Origin: CAIRDP01 sp037138335
GTDB lineage: Bacteria; Bacteroidota; Bacteroidia; Bacteroidales; FEN-979
Length of the DNA: 64,000 bases
Reading direction: 5' to 3'
Assembly: GCA_037138335.1 (NCBI GenBank)
Contig: JBAXIO010000002.1
Span: forward strand, 275,613-339,612
Positions 8,933 to 17,438 of the stretch are shown here, in pieces. The notes under the pieces are model-generated. The model had not been told where the DNA came from. It made no database searches and saw nothing but the letters and a program-made list of their open reading frames with translations. Within the stretch, counting starts at the first letter, position 1; the number at the start of each line of letters is the position of its first letter. The translations under genes were made by a program, and so were the position numbers.

Positions 8933-10054
8933 TTATTCCTTTACTTTTTTAATTAATCCCAGTACCTCTGAGGCGATTCTGTCTGCTGCATCCGGAGCCG
9001 CCATGGCCCTTATGTTCCGCATCAGTTCCTCCTGCAGGGGCGCGTCGTTGATCAGCGATGTCAGTGTACCCCCGAGTTTCTCTTTTGCATCCCAGTCGCT
9101 GACCATCATAGCCGCTTTGTTCTCAACAAGAGCCATCGCATTTTTTGTCTGGTGGTCCTCGGCCACATTGGGAGAAGGGATCAGTATGACCGGTTTCCCG
9201 CTTGCACATAATTCTGAGATTGCAATGGCCCCTGCCCTGGAGATTACCACATCCGCAGCAGAGTAGGCCAGGTCCATGCGGTCAATAAAGGCCTGGAGTT
9301 TCACATCCCCCCGTTCGTTGCTTATCCCTGCATGGGAAAGTTCTTCCCTGAGTTTTTCGTAATAATACTTTCCGCATTGCCAGAGCCACTGCACGGACCC
9401 GCCGGGATTGCCGCTGATCAAGCATTGCATGACACTTTGATTTATTGTGCCTGCCCCCAGGCTTCCGCCAATCACTAAAATTGTAGTCTTGTTTTCAGCC
9501 AGTCCGAAATAATCCACAGCCTCATGCCTTTTCCCGATCAACCCTGTCAGGTCCTGCCTGATCGGGTTTCCGGTAAGTACCAGTTTCTTCTTCGGAAAAT
9601 ATTTCTCCATCCCTATATAGGCAACGCAGATCTTCTGGACTTTCCCCGCCAGCATGCGGTTGGTGATGCCGGGAAACGAGTTCTGCTCCTGTATCAGGGC
9701 GGGGATCTTCATGGCAACCGCCGTCCTGAGAACCGGCCCGCTGGCATATCCCCCGACCCCAACCACAACATCAGGCCCAAAACCTGAAACGAGTTTCCTC
9801 GCCCTGATCATGCTGCCGAGAAGTTTGAACGGGAAAACCAGGTTCTTCCAGCTTAAGTTTCTCTGAAAGCCCGCAATAGTCAACCCCTCGATCCTGTAAC
9901 CGGCTGCCGGGACTTTCTCCATTTCTAACTTCCCCCTTGCCCCGATAAACAGGATATCAGCATCGGCAAGCTTTGCCCTGATGGCATTGGCAATAGCAAT
10001 AGCAGGGAACACATGCCCCCCTGTACCTCCTCCGCTGATAATAATTTTCGTCAT
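8933..10054 (-). CDS. murG: Undecaprenyldiphospho-muramoylpentapeptide GlcNAc transferase MurG
   Basis: GT28-family enzyme that transfers GlcNAc to lipid I to form lipid II at the inner face of the membrane. The N-terminal G loop IISGGGTGGHVFPAIAIA is intact, the second G loop is GGSLGAGTINQ, and the donor-binding region reads SRAGAIAISELCASGKPVILIPSP. The 373-residue length is typical. It lies 9 nt downstream of ftsW. Confidence 0.97.
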   Translation of the reverse strand: MTKIIISGGGTGGHVFPAIAIANAIRAKLADADILFIGARGKLEMEKVPAAGYRIEGLTIAGFQRNLSWKNLVFPFKLLGSMIRARKLVSGFGPDVVVGVGGYASGPVLRTAVAMKIPALIQEQNSFPGITNRMLAGKVQKICVAYIGMEKYFPKKKLVLTGNPIRQDLTGLIGKRHEAVDYFGLAENKTTILVIGGSLGAGTINQSVMQCLISGNPGGSVQWLWQCGKYYYEKLREELSHAGISNERGDVKLQAFIDRMDLAYSAADVVISRAGAIAISELCASGKPVILIPSPNVAEDHQTKNAMALVENKAAMMVSDWDAKEKLGGTLTSLINDAPLQEELMRNIRAMAAPDAADRIASEVLGLIKKVKE

Positions 10055-10063
10055 CTGAATAAT

Positions 10064-11272
10064 TTAAGCCGGAACCAGGTCTCCTATTTCTTTAGCGCCA
10101 TGATCGGTAAGTATCTCCACCTCGGTTCCGTTCCTTGTGTCGATCTCAGTCATCCTGCTTACGCTTAAAATAATCCCTATGGCAATGCTGGTAAACCAGA
10201 TTGATGTGCCTCCCATGCTGATCAGGGGCAAAGTCTGCCCTGTCACAGGGAACAGGTTCACCGCCACAGCCATATTGATCATTGCCTGGAACACCATGCT
10301 GAATCCTATCCCCAGCGAAAGCAAGGCGCCGAAATTCCCCTGGCATTTCCCCGCTATCCTGATCACTCTGAAAAACAATATCAGGTAAAGCAGCATCACA
10401 AAGCTCCCCCCTATCAGCCCGTATTCTTCAATAATGATTGCGAAAATGAAATCAGAATAGGGGTGGGGCAGGAAATTCCTCTGGGTGCTCTTTCCCGGGG
10501 ATTTTCCGAACACCCCTCCTGACCCGATAGCGATCTTGGCCTGGTCAACCTGGTAGGTGGCATCGGCACTGGCCTTTTCGTCGTGGATGAAATGATCAAC
10601 ACGTTTAACCCAGGTTTCACCCCGGGGGAATAAGTGGGGAAAAACTATAGCGATCACAAAAATCATGACTACCGAAACAATCCCCAGCCCTATAAGCGAG
10701 AAAATGTATTTCAGGCTGATACGGCCAATGAACATCAGCACCAGGCAAGTGACAAATAAAATGGCTGCCGTGGAAAAATTCGCAGGCAAAATAAGTATGG
10801 TGACCGCGATTACCGGAAGGATCACAGGAAGGAATCCTTTCCGCAGATCTTCAACAAGCTCCTGCTTTTTACTCAGTACCCTGGCCAGATACATGATCAG
10901 GAAGAGTTTTGCCATATCGGAACTCTGGAAGGTCAGGTTGACGATAGGGACCGTAAGCCAGCGATTCGCTTCATTAAGATTGGTGCCCGAAACCAGAGTG
11001 AAGGCAAGCAAAGGAAAGGTCAGGATCAGCCCGATCTGCGAGATCCTTGAAAAATAAGTATATTTTATCAGATGGGTGAAATACATCAGCCCGAATCCAA
11101 AACCCAGGATGAGCAGGTGTTTCATAAGATAATATTCGGTATTCCCGTGCTGCTTTTTATAGGCAAGGGTCCCGGTTGAACTGTAAACAGCCAGCAATGA
11201 GAATATCGATAAAATGACAACCACAATCCATATCACTTTATCGCCTTTGATGTTCTTAAACGTGTTGGCCAT
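10064..11272 (-). CDS. ftsW: SEDS-family glycan polymerase FtsW
   Basis: Polytopic (about 10 membrane segments) SEDS protein of 402 residues that polymerises lipid II into glycan strands with its cognate class B PBP (ftsI in this cluster). Visible signatures are the HPYSDFIFAIIIEEYGLIGG segment with the conserved DFIF and E residues, and the later GQTLPLISMGGTS motif. The position between murD and murG and pairing with ftsI in the same operon argue for FtsW rather than RodA. It begins 9 nt after the truncated murD-like gene. Confidence 0.95.
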   Translation of the reverse strand: MANTFKNIKGDKVIWIVVVILSIFSLLAVYSSTGTLAYKKQHGNTEYYLMKHLLILGFGFGLMYFTHLIKYTYFSRISQIGLILTFPLLAFTLVSGTNLNEANRWLTVPIVNLTFQSSDMAKLFLIMYLARVLSKKQELVEDLRKGFLPVILPVIAVTILILPANFSTAAILFVTCLVLMFIGRISLKYIFSLIGLGIVSVVMIFVIAIVFPHLFPRGETWVKRVDHFIHDEKASADATYQVDQAKIAIGSGGVFGKSPGKSTQRNFLPHPYSDFIFAIIIEEYGLIGGSFVMLLYLILFFRVIRIAGKCQGNFGALLSLGIGFSMVFQAMINMAVAVNLFPVTGQTLPLISMGGTSIWFTSIAIGIILSVSRMTEIDTRNGTEVEILTDHGAKEIGDLVPA

Positions 11273-11281
11273 ACAGATCTC

Positions 11282-11830
11282 TTAAAGGTTCTTAACGGCA
11301 TTTCTGAAAGCAATACCCCTGGCTTCATGGCTGTCGAAGATCGCATCCTCCTTGCATCCCGGCGAAAATAAAGCCACATCGCCTTTCCGCCCGAGGTAAT
11401 AAGCGGCTTCAACTGCCTCGGCCATGGTATAGGTGTCGGCTATCGGAATTTCAGAATCAGCGAAAGACTCATGGATGGATTCATTGCCCGGCCCGAGGCA
11501 GATAATAGCCTTGACTTTCTTTTCTATGAGCTTTTTCAGGAATTCAAGCTCTTCATTCGAGCTCCCTCCCCCTGCTATCCAGATGACAGGTTTCGACATG
11601 GTTTCAAGTGCAAACCAGGCGCCGTTCAAGCTTACCGACATGGAATCGTTTATGAATTCGATGCCATGAATATTGGCTACGAATTCCATCCTGTGTTCGG
11701 TATTGCCGAAATCGGCAAACCATTCCCTGAAACAGGCCTTCCGGGCCTCACGGATCCGACCTGAAACGGTAGCCGCCAGGTTGTCGTATACATTCGTATT
11801 TCCTTGTAATGCCAGGGATTCTAAAGTCAT
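11282..11830 (-). CDS. Isolated MurD C-terminal domain (truncated, diverged murD)
   Basis: Only 182 residues, corresponding to the C-terminal (glutamate-ligase) domain of UDP-MurNAc-L-Ala:D-Glu ligase, whose usual length is about 440. The UDP-binding and P-loop ATPase domains are absent. An in-frame TAA lies three codons upstream of the ATG, and mraY ends 78 nt away, so no hidden extension exists. It starts at the equivalent of the GxHNxxN motif (here QGNTNVYDN, His lost). EHR (45-47) and SPxC (156-159) are kept. The family's NDSKATN reads NDSMSVS (61-67, catalytic-site Lys replaced by Met) and GGxDKG reads GGGSSN (87-92). The frame is open with no other stop, so it is either a recently broken gene or a retained domain with a new role. 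It cannot be a MurD ligase alone. Confidence 0.85.
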   Translation of the reverse strand: MTLESLALQGNTNVYDNLAATVSGRIREARKACFREWFADFGNTEHRMEFVANIHGIEFINDSMSVSLNGAWFALETMSKPVIWIAGGGSSNEELEFLKKLIEKKVKAIICLGPGNESIHESFADSEIPIADTYTMAEAVEAAYYLGRKGDVALFSPGCKEDAIFDSHEARGIAFRNAVKNL

Positions 11831-11869
11831 AGCTTTTTATTTTAGTGACATGTTATTTCTTTTTTATAA

Positions 11870-11904
11870 TTGACTGTTGACTGGTGAACAGTGACTGGTC
11901 AATT
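11870..11904. repeat. Heptamer repeat tract (GTGACTG family), copy 1
   Basis: Five consecutive 7-nt units in the mraY-murD' gap: TTGACTG, TTGACTG, GTGAACA, GTGACTG, GTCAATT. The ends AATTGAC/GTCAATT are also inverted relative to each other, so the tract could form a hairpin. The same family recurs at 38849-38904. It occupies the spot where the missing 5' two thirds of murD would lie. Confidence 0.7.
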
Positions 11905-11908
11905 CCCG

Positions 11909-13162
11909 CTATCTTATTTTAAGTGTAACTATTGTTAACACCGCCAGCATGATCCCCACGATCATAAATCTCATTACGATCTTCGATTCATGATATCCCA
12001 GCTTCTGGTAATGATGGTGTAGGGGTGACATTTTAAATATCCTACGGCCTTCCCCGAATTTTCTTTTTGTATACTTGAAATAACTCACCTGCATTACCAC
12101 CGAAAGGTTCTCGACCAGGAAAATCCCGCAGAAAATCGGGATCATGATTTCCTTGCGGATGATGATCGCGAAAACAGCAATGATCCCCCCGAGGGCAAGG
12201 CTGCCGGTATCGCCCATGAAAACCTGGGCCGGGTATGAATTATACCAGAGGAACCCGATACAGGCCCCTACGAATGCGGCAATGTAGATCGCCAGCTCGC
12301 CTGTATTCGGGATATACATGATGTTGAGGTAATCGGCGAAATTTGTGTTACCCGACACATAGGCCAATACTCCCAGTGTTATCCCGATAATGGCCGAAGT
12401 GCCGCTGGCAAGTCCGTCGAGCCCGTCGGTGAGATTGGCCCCGTTGGAAACCGCGATGATGATAAAAATGACAATAGGAATAAAAACAATCCATGTCCAC
12501 GACTTTGCCCCCGGGCTGATCCATGAAATGAGCCAGCTGTAATCGAATTCGTTATGCTTGATGAAAGGGATGGTGGTTTTTGTCGATTTGATCTCGGTCT
12601 TGGAAAAAGGGCTGATCCTTTCCGAAGCATTTTCAACTTTAAAAATGTCCTGTGAAGAAACATAAGCCTGGTTCCTTGTCTTCTCCCTGATCACGACTTT
12701 GTCGCTGAAATACATGGTAAATCCAACAATCAGGCCCAGCCCGACCTGGCCAAGGATCTTCAATTTGCCCGGCAATCCCTTCTTGTCCTTTTTGAACACC
12801 TTTATATAATCATCGAGGAACCCGATCAAACCAAGCCATACTGTTGCAACCAGGATCAGGATGATATAGATGTTATGAAGCTTGGCGAAGAGCAGGGTGG
12901 GCACCAGGATCGCAGCAAGGATGATAAGCCCGCCCATGGTAGGGGTCCCCTGTTTGGAAACCTGTCCTGTGAGGCCAAGGTCACGAATCGTTTCCCCAAC
13001 CTGTTTTTTCCTGAGGAAGCCGATCAGCCTTTTCCCGATGATCATCGAAATGAACAGCGAAGTGATCAGCGCAAAGGCAGCCCTGAACGAAATGTACTGG
13101 AACAATCCTGCCCCGGGGACGTTGAACGCTTTATGCAGCCATGTAAATAAATAGTACAACAT
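11909..13162 (-). CDS. mraY: Phospho-N-acetylmuramoyl-pentapeptide transferase MraY
   Basis: Integral membrane enzyme that makes lipid I from UDP-MurNAc-pentapeptide and undecaprenyl phosphate. Motifs seen are TPTMGG near residue 74, the DD pair in LGFLDDYIKV, NLTDGLDGLA, and the C-terminal HHHYQKLG. At 417 residues it is longer than proteobacterial MraY (about 360); the extra sequence is a loop of about 60 residues (SDKVVIREK... to ...KHNEFDYSW), a form I associate with Bacteroidota. It starts 3 nt after murE ends. Confidence 0.97.
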   Translation of the reverse strand: MLYYLFTWLHKAFNVPGAGLFQYISFRAAFALITSLFISMIIGKRLIGFLRKKQVGETIRDLGLTGQVSKQGTPTMGGLIILAAILVPTLLFAKLHNIYIILILVATVWLGLIGFLDDYIKVFKKDKKGLPGKLKILGQVGLGLIVGFTMYFSDKVVIREKTRNQAYVSSQDIFKVENASERISPFSKTEIKSTKTTIPFIKHNEFDYSWLISWISPGAKSWTWIVFIPIVIFIIIAVSNGANLTDGLDGLASGTSAIIGITLGVLAYVSGNTNFADYLNIMYIPNTGELAIYIAAFVGACIGFLWYNSYPAQVFMGDTGSLALGGIIAVFAIIIRKEIMIPIFCGIFLVENLSVVMQVSYFKYTKRKFGEGRRIFKMSPLHHHYQKLGYHESKIVMRFMIVGIMLAVLTIVTLKIR

Positions 13163-13165
13163 AGG

Positions 13166-14626
13166 CTATTGTTTAATAGAAAATAATTCCTTCACTATTT
13201 CCCTGTCGTCAAAGGGGTATTTCACCCCCTTGATCTCCTGGTAGGTCTCATGCCCTTTGCCTGCAACCAGGATGATGTCGTTCTCCCCGGCCAGGGTTAC
13301 GGCTGTCTTAATAGCCTGCCTGCGGTCGGCAATCACGAGTACCTTGCGGGCATCGGTAATTTCAATACCTTTCATCATCTCCTCCAGGATGGCTTCAGGT
13401 TCCTCGAACCTGGGATTGTCGGAGGTCAGGATAAGCTGGTCGCTGAGACTGGCTGAAATTCTTGCCATGACCGGTCTTTTCGTGGCATCCCTGTTACCTC
13501 CCGCACCTACAACCGTAATGAGTTTTTCATTATGACGGCGGATGTCGTTAATGGTCTCCAGAACATTCTTCAAGGCATCCGGGGTATGGGCATAATCAAC
13601 GATTGCAGTGATGTTCCCCGGGCCGCTGATGTAATTGAACCGGCCTTCGACAGGGCCCATGCTGCTCAGCAGGGTGAGTACCCTGAAAGGTTCCTGGCCG
13701 AGTAAAACCGCGGTGGCGTATACCGACAGGATATTGTATGCATTGAAAGATCCGATGAGCCTGAACCATACGTCCTGCCCGTCAATGCTGAGATGCAGAC
13801 CGGTAAATTCGTTTTCGACGATCCTGCAGCGGAAATCGGCCATGGACAGGAGGCTGTAGGTGAATTTTGCAGCCCCGGTATTCTGGAGCATGACAGGGCC
13901 GTTCTTGTCGTCCTTGTTGACCAGGGCAAAGGCTGATTCGGGCAAGCCGTCAAAAAAGCCTTTCTTTGCTTTAAGATAAGCATCAAATGTCTTATGATAA
14001 TCGAGGTGGTCATGCGTGAGGTTTGAGAAGATCGCCCCCCTGAACCTCAGGCCGGCAATACGCTTCTGGTCGACCGCATGTGAACTTACTTCCATAAAAC
14101 AATATTCGCAGCCTTCTTCACACATTTCATTCAGCAGGCGGTTGATCTGGACGGGATCGGCAGTGGTATGGGTGGCTGGGACCCCGCGCTCCCCCACCAT
14201 GTTTTTGATCGTACTGAGCAGGCCTGCCTTATACCCCAGGCACGTAAACAAACTGTGAAGAAGCGTAACGGTGGTTGTCTTCCCGTTGGTGCCTGTTATC
14301 CCGACCAGTTGAAGTTTGCACGAAGGGTTATCATAAAAGGCCGAAGCCATCTCGCCAAGCATCAAAGCGCTGTCGGCAGTCTTGATCCATGTAATAAAGC
14401 CAGACATTTCCACAGGGCAGGATTCACAAACAATGGCTGAAGCGCCTTTTTCTTTAGCCATGCCGATGAAATCATGGCCGTCGGAAACACTCCCCCTGAC
14501 AGCAAAAAACACATCGCCCGGCCTGACCTGCCTTGAGTCAAACTGCAGTGAGCCGATCATGATATCCATATCACCCCTGCTTTCGAGGACCAAATGTTGA
14601 GGTACTATCAGGCTAAGTTTCTTCAT
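13166..14626 (-). CDS. murE: UDP-MurNAc-tripeptide synthetase MurE (probably meso-DAP adding)
   Basis: Third Mur ligase. The P-loop is GITGTNGKTTTVTLL, the central domain has FSNLTHDHLDYHKT, and the C-terminal domain carries DNPR (TSDNPRFEEP), the motif linked to meso-diaminopimelate specificity in Gram-negative MurE. The 486-residue length is normal. It overlaps ftsI by 4 nt and is followed 3 nt later by mraY. There is no murF between murE and mraY, as in other Bacteroidota where murF lies elsewhere. Confidence 0.96.
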   Translation of the reverse strand: MKKLSLIVPQHLVLESRGDMDIMIGSLQFDSRQVRPGDVFFAVRGSVSDGHDFIGMAKEKGASAIVCESCPVEMSGFITWIKTADSALMLGEMASAFYDNPSCKLQLVGITGTNGKTTTVTLLHSLFTCLGYKAGLLSTIKNMVGERGVPATHTTADPVQINRLLNEMCEEGCEYCFMEVSSHAVDQKRIAGLRFRGAIFSNLTHDHLDYHKTFDAYLKAKKGFFDGLPESAFALVNKDDKNGPVMLQNTGAAKFTYSLLSMADFRCRIVENEFTGLHLSIDGQDVWFRLIGSFNAYNILSVYATAVLLGQEPFRVLTLLSSMGPVEGRFNYISGPGNITAIVDYAHTPDALKNVLETINDIRRHNEKLITVVGAGGNRDATKRPVMARISASLSDQLILTSDNPRFEEPEAILEEMMKGIEITDARKVLVIADRRQAIKTAVTLAGENDIILVAGKGHETYQEIKGVKYPFDDREIVKELFSIKQ

Positions 14627-16776
14627 GTTTGGGTTTTCGCTTTAGCTTTTGGGCTCTCAAGGTCAAGTACTACCGGCATGCCTTTATTTACAAGAGTTCC
14701 CGGCTTTACACTCTGGTTTACCACTGCCCCCCGGCCATTTACAACTACATTAAGTCCCATTTGTTCGAGAAGGAATAAGGCGTCTTTGAGACCCATCCCG
14801 CTCACATCAGGCATGAGATTCCTGGATACGGCCTGGGGGTATAATATGATCTTGTTTTCGTTTGGGACAGCCTGGGTCCAGAGTGCACGAACATCCACCT
14901 TATTAATATTATAACCGAGCGTGCTGTAAGCTTCATTGAGGTCTGACTGCATGCCTGCATTAGCAAATGGCATAAGGCTGTTTACACTGTCTTTTTTAAA
15001 GGGGAAGAGAATATCTTCCTGCTTGGCGTAAAGCCTGTCGGAAATCTGCCTGAAGACCGGGGCAGCAACGGCGCCTCCGTAATACTTTCCTTTTTTGGGG
15101 TCCACTATAACCACCATCATGGTATACCTGGGGTTTTCAACGGGGAAGAAGCCGCAGAAAGAACCTTTGTACCTGACGTTTTTTGTCCCCTGGTTGTACC
15201 CCCTGTTGTTCTGGGCGAGCTGGGCGGTCCCGGTCTTCCCGGCGATCCTGTATATGGGGCTGGCAATGGCAGTTCCGGTACCGCGCAGAACAACGCCTTC
15301 CATCAGGATCATGGCTTTCTGGACCGTCGAGGGAGATACGATCTGGGGATTCAGCACAACCGGTTTGAACGTCTGAATCGCCTTGCCGTTCCTGAGTATT
15401 TCTTTTACAAAAAGAGGCTTGACCATCTTGCCATTGTTTGCGATGGCATTATATAAGGTTATGAGGTGGATAGGTGCCAGGGCGACTTCATAACCATAGG
15501 CGATCCAGGGGAGGGAGAGGTCTGACCAGTATTTGCTTTTGGTGTTCTTGATATAGGGGGACCGTTCCCCATCGATCTGCAGGTTGAGAGGTTTGTTAAG
15601 GCCAAGCCGGTAAAGCCCGTCGATGTATTTCTGCGGATCAGTTGAATAGATGCCATAAATCATTTTTGCGGTGCCTGCGTTCGAGGATTTTTCGAAGACC
15701 TGCTGGGCAGTGTAAACCGAAGAGGTAGGGGGGTGTGAATCCTGGATCTTATGGCCGGCGAAATAGACAATACCGTTGCCAACCTGGATAGGCGTGTTGA
15801 GTTCGACCTTGCCGTCGTCCAGAGCAACCAGGAATGAGGCAAGCTTGAATGTGGAACCTGGTTCATTGGCCTCGGCAATGGCATAGTTAAACACTTCTTC
15901 ATAAGTGCCCTTTTTCGTCCTTCCAAGGTTCACCATGGCCTTTACATAGCCAGTTTTCACTTCCATTACGACCAGGCAGCCGTGATCGGCACTGTCGGCG
16001 ATAAGCTCTTTCCTTAATGCGGCTTCCGACTGGTCCTGCAGCTCGATGTCGATTGTGGTTACTATATCCAGGCCGTTCTGGGGTTCAACCTGGCTTTCAA
16101 TGTCGACAGGCATCCAGTTGCTCCCCCCGGCGCGGCGCATCATCCTTGAACCCCCTACGCCTTCAAGCTGTTTCGTGAATTTGCCTTCGAGGCCCACGAA
16201 TATTTTCTGGTCCCCTTCTCCCTTTTCATATCCTATGATCCTGCGGGCCAGGGATTTGTATGGGAGCTCTCGTTCCCACTGGGGGATCACCATCAGTCCG
16301 CCCTTGAACCGGCCTCTTTTGAAGATGGGGAACCTGCGTATCTTTTTCAGTTCGGGATAGGTGACGTCGCGTTTGATAAGGAAATAGCGCTCCTGGTTCC
16401 TGCGGGCCTCCCATAGCTTGTCTTTAACCTGCATGGGCGATTTGTCCTTGTAAATCCCTGCCAGGCAAATTGCAAGAGAATCAACGCCGTTCTTAAACAC
16501 CTCATCGGTAAGCGAATCGGCGATCAGGTCCATCCTCAGTTCAAAGATCGGAACGGAGACGGCCAGATAAGTCCCATCGTCGGAAAGGATATTTCCACGG
16601 ATCGCTTCAATGGGAAAAACCTGCATCTCCTGCTTTTTAGCCATTTCCAGCAATTCCGTTTTCTCGAAGTTCTGGATGTAGAAAGCCCTCCCCAGTATAG
16701 CAAGGCCGAAAAGCAGTATGCCCAGGTACACTACGTATACCCTCGTCATTATACCTTTTCTTACATCCTGGGTCAT
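14623..16776 (-). CDS. ftsI: Division transpeptidase FtsI (class B PBP) with PASTA domain
   Basis: Septal peptidoglycan transpeptidase of 717 residues. One N-terminal membrane helix (about residues 12-32) precedes the pedestal domain. The catalytic domain shows STFK (308-311), SSN (364-366) and KTGTAQ (514-519), all in the expected order. A single PASTA domain occupies roughly 643-705 (LMPDVSGMGLKDALFLLEQ... to ...GMPVVLDLES). It overlaps murE by 4 nt and the ftsL-like gene by 4 nt, consistent with tight translational coupling. Confidence 0.95.
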   Translation of the reverse strand: MTQDVRKGIMTRVYVVYLGILLFGLAILGRAFYIQNFEKTELLEMAKKQEMQVFPIEAIRGNILSDDGTYLAVSVPIFELRMDLIADSLTDEVFKNGVDSLAICLAGIYKDKSPMQVKDKLWEARRNQERYFLIKRDVTYPELKKIRRFPIFKRGRFKGGLMVIPQWERELPYKSLARRIIGYEKGEGDQKIFVGLEGKFTKQLEGVGGSRMMRRAGGSNWMPVDIESQVEPQNGLDIVTTIDIELQDQSEAALRKELIADSADHGCLVVMEVKTGYVKAMVNLGRTKKGTYEEVFNYAIAEANEPGSTFKLASFLVALDDGKVELNTPIQVGNGIVYFAGHKIQDSHPPTSSVYTAQQVFEKSSNAGTAKMIYGIYSTDPQKYIDGLYRLGLNKPLNLQIDGERSPYIKNTKSKYWSDLSLPWIAYGYEVALAPIHLITLYNAIANNGKMVKPLFVKEILRNGKAIQTFKPVVLNPQIVSPSTVQKAMILMEGVVLRGTGTAIASPIYRIAGKTGTAQLAQNNRGYNQGTKNVRYKGSFCGFFPVENPRYTMMVVIVDPKKGKYYGGAVAAPVFRQISDRLYAKQEDILFPFKKDSVNSLMPFANAGMQSDLNEAYSTLGYNINKVDVRALWTQAVPNENKIILYPQAVSRNLMPDVSGMGLKDALFLLEQMGLNVVVNGRGAVVNQSVKPGTLVNKGMPVVLDLESPKAKAKTQT

Positions 16777-17270
16777 CTGTTCCCGTTTTGAATTGAGTCT
16801 CCCGAATAAAATATCTTATAGGGGGGAGTGAGGGTTTCCTTCAGGCCGATTGCCTGGGTTCTTGTATTCAGTTCCGACAGCTTGCTTTCGAACATCAGCG
16901 ACGAACGTGCCGTGATATATTCAAACCTGAGTTCCTTGAGTTCCGTCTTTGTCCGTTCAATCTGCTTATACATCCTTTCGGTATTGTAGGTATTGGCTAT
17001 ATAAAACAAGGCCAGGACGGTTATATAAATAAGGAAGGGCACATTGTCGACCACGCTTTTTTTCGACAGGTAATCCCCGCCCAGTACGTCCTGCACCCTC
17101 TTCCTGCCCTTATGTAATTTTTTTGCAGGTTTTACAGGGGGTGCCACCTCCTTCTCAGGCGCTTCGGCTGCCCTGGCAGTTTCTTCATGGGGAACGGCTT
17201 CGTAGGAAATATCCTTCCATTCGGCTTCGGCCGGAGTTTCCCTCATTTTATTTCCCCTGAACTCAGTCAT
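16773..17270 (-). CDS. ftsL: FtsL-like bitopic division protein
   Basis: Small protein with a basic, P/E-rich cytoplasmic N-terminus, one membrane helix (VPFLIYITVLALFYIANTY) and a coiled-coil periplasmic segment (MYKQIERTKTELKELRFEYITARSSLMFESKLSEL), which is the FtsL layout. It lies between rsmH and ftsI as expected. The frame is open back to 17429, but the extra 53 codons are a 26-bp tandem repeat read in changing frames, so I place the start at the ATG at 17270 (MTEFRGNKMRETP). A start at 17429 (218 residues) cannot be excluded. It overlaps ftsI by 4 nt. Confidence 0.8.
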   Translation of the reverse strand: MTEFRGNKMRETPAEAEWKDISYEAVPHEETARAAEAPEKEVAPPVKPAKKLHKGRKRVQDVLGGDYLSKKSVVDNVPFLIYITVLALFYIANTYNTERMYKQIERTKTELKELRFEYITARSSLMFESKLSELNTRTQAIGLKETLTPPYKIFYSGDSIQNGNR

Positions 17271-17297
17271 TGTTTCTTTTAGATCCTGATTCGCCCG

Positions 17298-17400
17298 CAT
17301 CTTTGCACCGCGGCTTTCGCTTGCATCTTTGCACCGCGGCTTTCGCTCCTGTCTTTTCACCGCGGCTTTCGCTTGCATCTTTTCACCGCGGCTACGGTTC
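17298..17400. repeat. 26-bp tandem repeat at rsmH-ftsL junction
   Basis: Four copies of a unit whose core CACCGCGGCT begins at 17306, 17332, 17358 and 17384, exactly 26 bp apart. The flanks (TTTCGCTTG and CATCTTT) are nearly identical between copies. The core contains the palindrome CCGCGG. Since 26 is not a multiple of 3, each copy is read in a different frame by the open frame covering it, which suggests the tract is not protein-coding. Confidence 0.85.
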
Positions 17401-17438
17401 TCTTCGTTCAACTGAGGCCGCTTGTGCAAAATGCTTCC

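Noticed and set aside
11282..13162. Frameshifted full-length murD hidden in the mraY-ftsW interval
   Set aside because: Only 78 nt lie between the fragment and mraY, and an in-frame TAA lies three codons upstream. There is no room for the missing two thirds.
17298..17400. CRISPR array
   Set aside because: The 26-bp units are directly adjacent with no variable spacers, so it is a tandem repeat.
17271..17429. Longer ftsL start at 17429
   Set aside because: The added 53 codons translate a 26-bp tandem repeat in changing frames, giving an unlikely basic peptide. A start at 17270 is more plausible, though it is not excluded.
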